From Bacteroidota bacterium (GTDB taxonomy: Bacteria > Bacteroidota > Bacteroidia > Flavobacteriales > Weeksellaceae): a stretch of DNA of 18,883 bases. Made by a program: the position numbers and the translations under genes. Shown piece after piece: positions 1 to 5,247 of this stretch. Positions within the stretch are counted from its first letter, which is position 1. Every line of letters starts with the position of its first letter. The stretch is taken from positions 1 through 18,883 of the forward strand of contig JAFDZJ010000188.1 in the NCBI GenBank assembly GCA_018266965.1. The letters run 5' to 3'. The notes under the pieces were generated by a model. The model made no database searches and was not told where the DNA came from. It was given only the letters and a program-made list of their open reading frames with translations.

Positions 1-2
1 AA

Positions 3-185
3 ACTGTTTTTATTGATCAAGAGTTCAATGATATTCCAATTGTACCGCTTGTTCATTTGTCTGGCACAGTAAGAAAAAGTCAAAAAGTGAAGTTTTTGAA
101 AGAAAACGGAATTAGTGAAGACGCTAATTTCGGTAAATCGTATGTGTTATTATTGAATATATTTTTTGAAAAACAAAATCTCTAA
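3..185 (+). CDS. C-terminal end of an unidentified protein (5' end outside window)
   Basis: An open frame enters from the left edge in frame 3 and runs 60 codons to a TAA at 183-185; the other two forward frames are closed early. The visible tail has a run DIPIVPLVHLSGTVRKSQ, then a basic stretch (KVKFLKENG), and ends in a hydrophobic patch before EKQNL. I do not recognise the family and assign no function. The stop is separated by a single base from the ATG of the following esterase gene, so the two were probably co-transcribed and perhaps translationally coupled. No signal peptide or membrane topology can be judged from this fragment. Confidence 0.6.
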   Translation, partial: TVFIDQEFNDIPIVPLVHLSGTVRKSQKVKFLKENGISEDANFGKSYVLLLNIFFEKQNL

Positions 186-186
186 A

Positions 187-743
187 ATGAAACCAACCTT
201 ACTCTATATTCACGGCTTGGTTCCGACAGAAATTCAAGAAAATTTTTGAATCTCAAAGATTATTTCAAAGACCAATTTGAATATGATTTTCTGGAATGGA
301 AAAATGATTCTGATATAGAAGTCTTAATTGAAGAGAAATTTCAGAAGTATCAAAATGTAAATCAACTCATTATAGTAGGAGATTCTACAGGAGCGAATTT
401 TGCATATCAGTTATGTGAACTTCGAAATTGTAAATTCGACATATTGGTTTTAACAAGTCCACTTTTGGATATTGAAAAACGAATCGCCAATTTTGATTTT
501 CCTGATTTAATAAAACCTCAATTAATGAAAATTGAGAATCCTAAAAATGCACTAATCATTGCTACCAAAAATGATGAAATTTTAGACCAAACTTGGCTTT
601 TTGAAATGAATTTAGAAAATACTCAGTTATTGGAAGTTGATGATAATCACCGAATGATCAATTTTAATCATTATTTGCCTAAAATTGAAAACTATATAAA
701 TCCCAATAAAGATAAGCTTGAAACAGTAAAAGACCGCAATTAG
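187..743 (+). pseudogene. YqiA-family alpha/beta-hydrolase (esterase), frameshifted by one missing G
   Basis: The ATG at 187 opens with MKPTLLYIHGL, the usual first strand and oxyanion-hole region of YqiA-like small alpha/beta hydrolases, but the frame stops at 247-249. From 222 another frame continues with SDRNSRKFLNLKDYF and runs to TAG at 741-743. Adding one G to the GG at 219-220 joins the halves as HGLGSDRNSRKF, what this family has at that point, giving about 185 residues (E. coli YqiA is just over 190). The remaining parts are intact: nucleophile elbow GDSTG, an Asp in NDEILD, and a His in DDNHRM, matching the Ser-Asp-His triad. An in-frame TTG at 246 is not a credible start because it would drop the first strand. 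Either a genuine recent frameshift or a sequencing/assembly error in a short G run; the downstream half shows no further decay. It follows the upstream gene by 1 nt. Confidence 0.85.
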
Positions 744-758
744 AGCGGTCATTTTTTT
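732..758. terminator. Bidirectional intrinsic terminator between esterase and SLOG gene
   Basis: A perfect 6-bp stem GACCGC (732-737) / GCGGTC (745-750) with a 7-nt loop is followed on the plus strand by A and seven T (752-758). On the minus strand the same stem is followed by four T (complement of 728-731). The stem lies across the esterase stop and its T tract overlaps the stop of the convergent gene, so it probably serves both. Confidence 0.8.
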
Positions 759-1107
759 AATAATTAATAATGAAAAGTTGCTTTTCCATTCTTTTCGCTT
801 TATTGACAGAGTCCATAGTACCACGGGATTTCCCATCCCAGAAAGCGAACACCACATCCGAATGTTCAATAATCTGGGTGTTCCGAGCCAAAGCTGCAAG
901 ACGACCAAATTTTTTGTAATCAGGACGATAAACTACCATATCAACACCCAATTCTTTTGCATATTTTTCAGCCAAAGTATCCGTGCCTTTTGCTCCACCA
1001 GATACAATTGCTGTTAGAAAACTTTTGTTTTCAATGTACGCATCCAAAGTTTTTTTGAGAAGGTCATAATCATTAAAGTCACGACCACCGACAATTCCAA
1101 TATTCAT
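757..1107 (-). CDS. YspA-like SLOG-family protein (DUF2493, cpYpsA-related)
   Basis: The 116-residue product has the layout of the small cpYpsA-related SLOG proteins: an N-terminal strand and loop GIVGGRDFNDY (residues 3-13), a glycine-rich nucleotide-binding-like loop IVSGGAKGTDTLAEKYA (34-50), a central VYRPDYKKFGRLAALARN segment and a C-terminal FAFWDGKSRGT motif followed by a helix. SLOG domains are thought to bind nucleotide-derived ligands; the biochemical role of this subgroup is not established, although members often occur in phage or defence neighbourhoods. Length equals that of a single-domain member, so it appears complete. It is convergent with the broken esterase and back to back with hipBA. 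A -7 box lies 17 nt upstream of the ATG. Confidence 0.85.
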   Translation of the reverse strand: MNIGIVGGRDFNDYDLLKKTLDAYIENKSFLTAIVSGGAKGTDTLAEKYAKELGVDMVVYRPDYKKFGRLAALARNTQIIEHSDVVFAFWDGKSRGTMDSVNKAKRMEKQLFIINY

Positions 1108-1124
1108 ATTTTTAAAATTTTCAT

Positions 1125-1132
1125 CAAAAATA
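1125..1132 (-). promoter_or_regulatory. Bacteroidetes-type -7 box for the SLOG gene
   Basis: On the minus strand this reads TATTTTTG, a full match to TANNTTTG, 17 nt before the ATG at 1107. No TTG was found at a suitable distance upstream, so the -33 element is weak or absent. Confidence 0.45.
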
Positions 1133-1248
1133 TTTTGAGTATTAGTCGTATTACGGCGGTTTACAATAGAGATTAAAAAAGTTAAACAATTTTAAATTAA
1201 TGCCTCTCCGAGTTTTCAGTATGCAATGTTTTTATTTTAAAAATTGTT

Positions 1249-1261
1249 GATTAAAATAATC
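1249..1261. promoter_or_regulatory. Candidate operator palindrome of hipBA
   Basis: GATTAAAATAATC is a perfect inverted repeat (5-bp arms, 3-nt centre). It ends 18 nt before the -7 box at 1280, which puts it over the -33 position. A second short palindrome, ATTATAAT (1291-1298), lies just after the -7 box. HipB-type repressors bind operators in their own promoter, so these are natural candidates; binding is inferred only. Confidence 0.35.
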
Positions 1262-1279
1262 GTTTTATGTAAAATTTAC

Positions 1280-1287
1280 TATATTTG
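1280..1287 (+). promoter_or_regulatory. -7 box of the hipBA promoter
   Basis: TATATTTG fits TANNTTTG. It lies 21 nt before the ATG at 1309. An in-frame TTG at 1285-1287 is the last three bases of this box, so that TTG cannot be the start codon if this promoter is used. No clear TTG is seen at -33; the palindrome at 1249-1261 occupies that position. Confidence 0.5.
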
Positions 1288-1308
1288 TTTATTATAATCT
1301 ACATCATT

Positions 1309-1575
1309 ATGCTTGATTTTATTACGATAAAAGAGGTTAAAACTAATATGGGACAGTTGTGCAGACAATTGCGGAAAGCTCAAAAACTCACCAAACTAGA
1401 ACTGGCAGAGGAGTTGGGTCTGTCTAGATTTACCGTCGCTAAACTGGAAAACGGAGAAAATCCTACCTTGGATACTTTACTAAAAGTTTTACAATATTTT
1501 GATGAAATGAAGTCATTGAATCAATATATATTGGATAAAACCAATGACCTTAACTATAACCAATCTATGTATTAA
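1309..1575 (+). CDS. hipB: HipB-like HTH antitoxin/repressor
   Basis: An 88-residue protein whose core is a Cro/C1-type helix-turn-helix: GQLCRQLRKAQKLTKLELAE then LGLSRFTVAKLENGENPTLDTLLKVLQYF, with recognition helix SRFTVAKLENG. This is the expected size and domain of a HipB antitoxin, which binds the partner kinase and represses its own operon. I chose the ATG at 1309 rather than an in-frame TTG at 1285 because the latter lies in the -7 promoter box. Its TAA is 2 nt before the hipA ATG, so the two form an operon with probable translational coupling. The C-terminal tail (KTNDLNYNQSMY) is short and polar, as in HipB proteins where the tail is flexible. The family is clear; pairing with HipA follows from position. 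Confidence 0.85.
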   Translation: MLDFITIKEVKTNMGQLCRQLRKAQKLTKLELAEELGLSRFTVAKLENGENPTLDTLLKVLQYFDEMKSLNQYILDKTNDLNYNQSMY

Positions 1576-1577
1576 CG

Positions 1578-2834
1578 ATGGCTAAAAATCAAATTATTTC
1601 TGTGCATTTTAATGGAGTGGAAATTGGGAAAATTGGTTATGATGAAGACCAAAAAAAATCGTCATTCCAGTACAATCCAGATTTTTTAGAAACGGGTTTG
1701 TATAAAAGGTTGTTTCCATATATAATCAGAAGAAGTCCCAATACACAGGTGTATTCAGGATTTGAAGGAGAAACTTTTAGAGGTTTGCCTCCTATGATTG
1801 CCGATTCTTTGCCGGATTATTTTGGAAATATTGTTTTCAAGGAATGGTTGGAAGCCATGCAAAAAGATTTTGTAAATATCTCGCCACTTGAGCAATTAAC
1901 CTATGTTGGCAAAAGAGGAATCGGAGCTTTGGAGTTTGTCCCAGCAAAAGAAATTATTTCTAATAATACAATAGATGTAGAGGAAATTACGGAAGTGGTA
2001 AAAAAAGTTTTAGATGTAAAAACTTCTGTTTCGGAAAAAGGATTAAGCGATATTTCTTTGCTCAATATATTCAAAATGGGGACTTCTGCTGGTGGTGCAA
2101 GGCCCAAAATTTTGGTTTCGGAGCATAAAGAAACCGGACTTTTAAAAGCAGGAGATTTGGAGTATTCTGAAGATTATAATCATTATTTGATTAAACTTTC
2201 GGTTGATGAAGGCTACTCGAAGGAAAAAGTAGAGTTTGTGTATTATCAAATTGCACAAAGTTTAGGGGTAGAAATGATGCCTTCAAAATTAATTGATGAT
2301 AAGCACTTTGCTACTTTGCGTTTTGACCGTCAAAATGGGGAGAAACAGCATATACTAACGGCTTCCGGGATGTCGGGTTGGGATTTTAAAAAACCTGAAC
2401 ATTCATCGTATGAAAATCTTTTTAAGTTGGCTGTTGACCTCAGGTTGCCTCATAAAGATATCGAACAATTGTTCAAAAGAATGGTTTTCAATATTGTATT
2501 TTGTAATATTGATGATCATTTGAAGAATTTTTCTTTTATCTATAATGCAGAAAAAGACCGGTGGAATCTTGCTCCGGCTTATGATTTGACTTATCCGTTA
2601 GATGCCTTAAAAAATTATACTCGGATGTCTCGGGCGATGTCTGTTAGCGGAAAGAGAACCGATATAAAAAGAGAAGATCTTTTGAAAATCGCAGATCTGT
2701 TTACTATAAAAAATCCAAACGCTGTTATTGAAACAGTGCTTTCTGCAACAGAACTTTTCAAACCCTTGTCAGATAAACAAAATATACCCACCAAAGTGAT
2801 TGAAAAAATAGGGTCTGAATTTACCAAATTGTAG
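1578..2834 (+). CDS. hipA: HipA-family serine/threonine kinase toxin
   Basis: The 418-residue protein has the full HipA architecture: an N-terminal HipA_N region (about 5-120, including GLPPMIADSLPDYFGN), a Gly-rich nucleotide-binding/phospho-loop GTSAGGARPK (168-177) and a C-terminal kinase lobe with FCNIDDHLKNFSF. Aligned by eye to E. coli HipA, Asp312 is the catalytic Asp, His314/Asn317 belong to the catalytic loop, and Asp336 in LAPAYDLT is the metal-binding Asp of the DFG-like motif. E. coli HipA phosphorylates glutamyl-tRNA synthetase and inactivates itself by phosphorylating a Ser in the Gly-rich loop; here Thr169 or Ser170 would take that place. The target in this organism is unknown. 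All key kinase residues are present, so it is likely active. It is a single-chain HipA, not the split HipS/HipT form. Nothing resembling a terminator was seen just after it. Confidence 0.9.
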   Translation: MAKNQIISVHFNGVEIGKIGYDEDQKKSSFQYNPDFLETGLYKRLFPYIIRRSPNTQVYSGFEGETFRGLPPMIADSLPDYFGNIVFKEWLEAMQKDFVNISPLEQLTYVGKRGIGALEFVPAKEIISNNTIDVEEITEVVKKVLDVKTSVSEKGLSDISLLNIFKMGTSAGGARPKILVSEHKETGLLKAGDLEYSEDYNHYLIKLSVDEGYSKEKVEFVYYQIAQSLGVEMMPSKLIDDKHFATLRFDRQNGEKQHILTASGMSGWDFKKPEHSSYENLFKLAVDLRLPHKDIEQLFKRMVFNIVFCNIDDHLKNFSFIYNAEKDRWNLAPAYDLTYPLDALKNYTRMSRAMSVSGKRTDIKREDLLKIADLFTIKNPNAVIETVLSATELFKPLSDKQNIPTKVIEKIGSEFTKL

Positions 2835-2949
2835 AAAACTACACTGCTTTCATATATCTCCGTATTCTAATTTATTTTCTCACAAAAAATTTCACATTCT
2901 GTATAGGAAATAAATCTCCATGAAAAATACATATAACAAACTTTAATAT

Positions 2950-2989
2950 TATGAAAATAAAAAAGCCTTAACTTTTTTGTTAAGGCTTT
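2950..2989 (-). terminator. Intrinsic terminator of the tRNA(CAU) gene
   Basis: An 11-bp perfect stem (2962-2972 with 2979-2989) with a 6-nt loop starts one base after the tRNA 3' end on the minus strand and is followed by a U-rich tail (complement of 2950-2961). This is a textbook terminator for the tRNA transcript. Confidence 0.85.
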
Positions 2990-2990
2990 G

Positions 2991-3064
2991 TGGTCCCACC
3001 TGGGCTCGAACCAGGGACCACCTGATTATGAGTCAGGTGCTCTAACCAACTGAGCTATAGGACC
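2991..3064 (-). tRNA. tRNA with CAU anticodon, probably tRNA-Ile2 (k2C/lysidine type)
   Basis: A 74-nt cloverleaf on the minus strand: acceptor stem GGTCCTA / TGGGACC with discriminator A, D arm with AGCTCAGTTGGTTAGAGC, anticodon stem CCTGA / TCAGG around loop CTCATAA (anticodon CAT), variable loop, T arm with GGTTCGAGCC. CCA is not encoded. Anticodon CAT may be initiator Met, elongator Met or Ile2. Initiator is excluded because the anticodon stem lacks the three G-C pairs. The acceptor pairs C4-G69 and C5-G68 are those that TilS uses to recognise E. coli tRNA-Ile2, so I favour Ile2 (reads AUA after lysidine modification). Automated pipelines may call it Met. Confidence 0.9.
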
Positions 3065-3091
3065 TCAAAACTTGGTTAAATTTTGTGAGTG

Positions 3092-3121
3092 CAAAAATAG
3101 TAAAAATTATTAATTAACAAA
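3092..3121 (-). promoter_or_regulatory. Promoter of the tRNA(CAU) gene
   Basis: On the minus strand TTTG (complement of 3118-3121) is followed after 18 nt by TATTTTTG (complement of 3092-3099), matching the Bacteroidetes -33/-7 pattern. The tRNA 5' end lies 27 nt downstream of the -7 box. The other tRNA operon in this window has the same 18-nt spacing. Confidence 0.65.
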
Positions 3122-3126
3122 ATTTT

Positions 3127-3525
3127 TTATGAAATTTCTTGACATAATTCCACCAAAACACCATTGGTAGATTTGGGATGAAGGAATACAACAAGTTTGT
3201 TATCAGCACCTTGTTTGGGTATTTCGGAAATAAAAATAAATCCATTTTTTTTTAATCTTTCTATTTCAAACAAGATGTCATCTACTCCAAAAGCAATATG
3301 ATGGATGCCTTCTCCTTTTTTTTCTATAAATTTAGCAATGGGGCTATCTTCATTGGTAGCTTCCAAAAGTTCTATTTTTGATTCGCCTACTCTATAAAAA
3401 GATGTAGCAACGCCCTCTCTATCTACTATTTCTTTTTTGTAATTTTCTCTACCGAGTAATTTTGCAAACAAATCATCGGAGAAACCCAAAGATTTTACTG
3501 CAATGCCTAAATGTTCTATTTTCAT
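3127..3525 (-). CDS. mce: Methylmalonyl-CoA epimerase
   Basis: The 132-residue protein is a vicinal-oxygen-chelate (glyoxalase-fold) protein made of two beta-alpha-beta-beta-beta modules. It opens with MKIEHLGIAVKSL, giving metal ligand His5; the other likely ligands are Glu52 (IELLEA), His75/His76 (GIHHIAFGVDD) and Glu126 (GVLVELCQ). The GEGIHHIAFGV and HPKSTNGVLVELCQ stretches are characteristic of methylmalonyl-CoA epimerase, which interconverts the (2R) and (2S) forms of methylmalonyl-CoA between propionyl-CoA and succinyl-CoA. Length is normal for the family. Mutase and carboxylase genes are not in the window. It is divergent from rbfA; their -7 boxes are one base apart. Confidence 0.93.
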   Translation of the reverse strand: MKIEHLGIAVKSLGFSDDLFAKLLGRENYKKEIVDREGVATSFYRVGESKIELLEATNEDSPIAKFIEKKGEGIHHIAFGVDDILFEIERLKKNGFIFISEIPKQGADNKLVVFLHPKSTNGVLVELCQEIS

Positions 3526-3558
3526 TTCTTTTTTAAAGATATTTTGTTTTGAAATTCG

Positions 3559-3592
3559 TTGAAAATTATTTAAAACAAAAATACTAAATTTG
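3559..3592 (+). promoter_or_regulatory. rbfA promoter, possibly leaderless
   Basis: TTG at 3559-3561 and TAAATTTG at 3585-3592, spaced by 23 nt. The rbfA ATG at 3597 is only 4 nt after the box, so the transcription start is expected at or next to the start codon. Confidence 0.55.
3576..3583 (-). promoter_or_regulatory. -7 box for mce
   Basis: TATTTTTG on the minus strand, 50 nt before the mce ATG at 3525. It is one base from the rbfA -7 box on the other strand. No good -33 TTG is seen. Confidence 0.45.
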
Positions 3593-3596
3593 CATC

Positions 3597-3959
3597 ATGA
3601 ATGAAAGTAATAGACAAAGAAAAGTTGCACAAATAATACAAGAAGATTTTGCAGAATTGTTCAGAAAGCAATCTTCTGATAGCAAACAGAATATACTTAT
3701 CTCCGTTTCCGATGTGAAAGTAACCGCAGATCTCAGTATTGCCAAAATCTATTTGAGTATTTTCCCTCAAGAATTTAGACAAAATATCATGTCGGAAATT
3801 GAAGAGAATAAAGCTCAATACAGAAATTTTATGGGGCAAAAAATGGGAAAACAAGTAAGGATTATTCCTCATATCAATTTCTATTTGGATACCACCTTGG
3901 ACGATGTGGAGAAAATAGAAAAAGAATTGAAAGGCGAAGGTGATAATCCTAAATTGTAA
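3597..3959 (+). CDS. rbfA: 30S ribosome-binding factor A
   Basis: The 120-residue protein has the RbfA signature: MNESNRQRKVAQIIQEDFAELF at the N terminus, a KH-like core with ISVSDVKVTADLSIAKIYLSI (35-55), and the C-terminal RIIPHINFYLDTTLDDVEKIEKEL. RbfA binds the small ribosomal subunit and is needed for late 16S rRNA maturation and cold adaptation. Length is typical. The ATG at 3597 gives the usual N terminus, so an almost absent 5' leader appears real. The next gene, a LolC/E-type permease, begins 21 nt after the stop and is probably co-transcribed. Confidence 0.95.
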   Translation: MNESNRQRKVAQIIQEDFAELFRKQSSDSKQNILISVSDVKVTADLSIAKIYLSIFPQEFRQNIMSEIEENKAQYRNFMGQKMGKQVRIIPHINFYLDTTLDDVEKIEKELKGEGDNPKL

Positions 3960-3980
3960 TCCAAATTTCCTGTAAGATAA

Positions 3981-5189
3981 ATGATTAATCGTACTGCATT
4001 CTACATCGCACAAAGGTATCTTTTGGCAAAAAAAGGTAGTTCTGCTGTTACTATCATAACCTGGTTGGCTATTTTGGCAATGACTTTTGCAGTGGCAGCT
4101 ATGTTTATCATTATTTCTGTTTTTTCCGGATTGGAGGATCTCAACAGAGATGTTATTAAAAATCTTCATTCAGACCTTACTATAAAAAGTACCGTAGGTA
4201 AAACCATAAAAGATATTTCCAAGGTGGAAAGTGTCCTGTCTAAGACTTCGGGAATAGAAAATTTTGCAAAGACAATCGAAGAGAAGGTATATATAGAGTA
4301 CAATACCAAAGGAGATATTGCATATCTTCGGGCGGTCGATTCGGCATATACCAAAGTCAATCCTATCCAAAACAGCTTGTTGGTAGGTCAATATCCATCT
4401 TATAAATATTCCAATGAGGTGGTGATGGAATACCAATTGGCAAATAGACTGGCAATTCCTGTGGGTTCGGATAGGGATTTTGCTATGTTGTTCATGCCAA
4501 AAGCAGGAACTGGAATCATCAATAAAGAGGAGGATATTTTTAATAAAAAGGAAATTTATGTTACCGGTATTTTCCCGGGAAATGAACAGTTGAATAATTA
4601 TATCATTGCTCCAATGGAATTAGCACAACAGTTACTAGGATTGCCAAAAAATTCGGCTTATCAGATTGTTGTTAAACTGAAAAACCCTAATCAGGCAGAT
4701 GAAATAAAAGGAAATATACAAAATATTTTGGGTAAAAATTATTCCATTACCACCAAACAAGAGGAGAACGCTGCTTTTTGGAAAATGATAAATACAGAAA
4801 AAATATTTATATATTTAATTTTTGCTTTGGTGATTTTCATTACAACTTTCAATTTGGCGGGAGCAATTACCATATTACAATTAGACAAAAAAGAACAGTC
4901 GAAATCGTTGATTGCGTTTGGACTATCTCGAAAAAATCTTCGACTTACTTATTTCTATACCGGTCTTCTAATTGTAGTATGCGGTATTGTCGCTGGTTTG
5001 TTATTAGGAACTCTAATCTGTGTTGTACAATTGCAGACAAGTTTGTTTTTGGCTGGAGAAAACTTTCCTTATCCGGTAAGGATTTTGAGTGAAAATTATC
5101 TAATTGTAGCAACAACTGCAGCTTTTTTCAGTATTACTATTGCTTGGTTTTTCTCCAAAGTAAATCATCAAAATATTAAAGAAAATTAA
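3981..5189 (+). CDS. LolC/LolE-family (FtsX-like) ABC transporter permease
   Basis: The 402-residue protein has the four-helix MacB/FtsX permease layout: TM1 at about 22-49, a large periplasmic domain (about 50-270), then TM2 (274-299), TM3 (323-349) and TM4 (371-392). Between TM2 and TM3 is the coupling segment LDKKEQSKSLIAFGLSRKNL, which corresponds to the cytoplasmic helix that contacts the ATPase. LolC/E proteins work with LolD to release lipoproteins from the inner membrane. No lolD ATPase is in the window, so the partner must be elsewhere; Bacteroidetes often carry this permease beside rbfA. The family is sure; the lipoprotein-release role is inferred. Confidence 0.88.
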   Translation: MINRTAFYIAQRYLLAKKGSSAVTIITWLAILAMTFAVAAMFIIISVFSGLEDLNRDVIKNLHSDLTIKSTVGKTIKDISKVESVLSKTSGIENFAKTIEEKVYIEYNTKGDIAYLRAVDSAYTKVNPIQNSLLVGQYPSYKYSNEVVMEYQLANRLAIPVGSDRDFAMLFMPKAGTGIINKEEDIFNKKEIYVTGIFPGNEQLNNYIIAPMELAQQLLGLPKNSAYQIVVKLKNPNQADEIKGNIQNILGKNYSITTKQEENAAFWKMINTEKIFIYLIFALVIFITTFNLAGAITILQLDKKEQSKSLIAFGLSRKNLRLTYFYTGLLIVVCGIVAGLLLGTLICVVQLQTSLFLAGENFPYPVRILSENYLIVATTAAFFSITIAWFFSKVNHQNIKEN

Positions 5190-5212
5190 TTTTTTCAGCT
5201 TGTTTTTTTCTT

Positions 5213-5220
5213 TAACTTTG
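5213..5220 (+). promoter_or_regulatory. -7 box for the secreted endonuclease gene
   Basis: TAACTTTG, 27 nt before the ATG at 5248. There is no TTG at the expected -33 distance (the nearest is only 10 nt away). An AAGGA at 5237-5241 precedes the ATG by 6 nt, one of few Shine-Dalgarno-like sequences here. Confidence 0.45.
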
Positions 5221-5247
5221 TCCTCCATTTTTTAATAAGGAAAAAAC

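Noticed and set aside
778..1017. Plus-strand open frame opposite the SLOG gene
   Set aside because: It is antisense to a clear DUF2493/SLOG protein and its product has no domain features.
1186..1248. AT-rich imperfect inverted repeat (AACAATTTTAAA / TTTAAAAATTGTT) upstream of hipB
   Set aside because: The arms are about 40 nt apart, differ by one inserted base and consist almost wholly of A/T, so chance is a sufficient explanation.
2991..3064. tRNA(CAU) gene as an attachment site for the hipBA/SLOG accessory segment
   Set aside because: I found no second copy of the tRNA 3' end between 1 and 2990 and no integrase gene, so there is no evidence of tRNA-targeted integration.
4778..5092. A 104-codon plus-strand open frame inside the LolC/E permease gene
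   Set aside because: It is an out-of-frame shadow of a clear membrane protein coding region, with a composition typical of frame-shifted translation.
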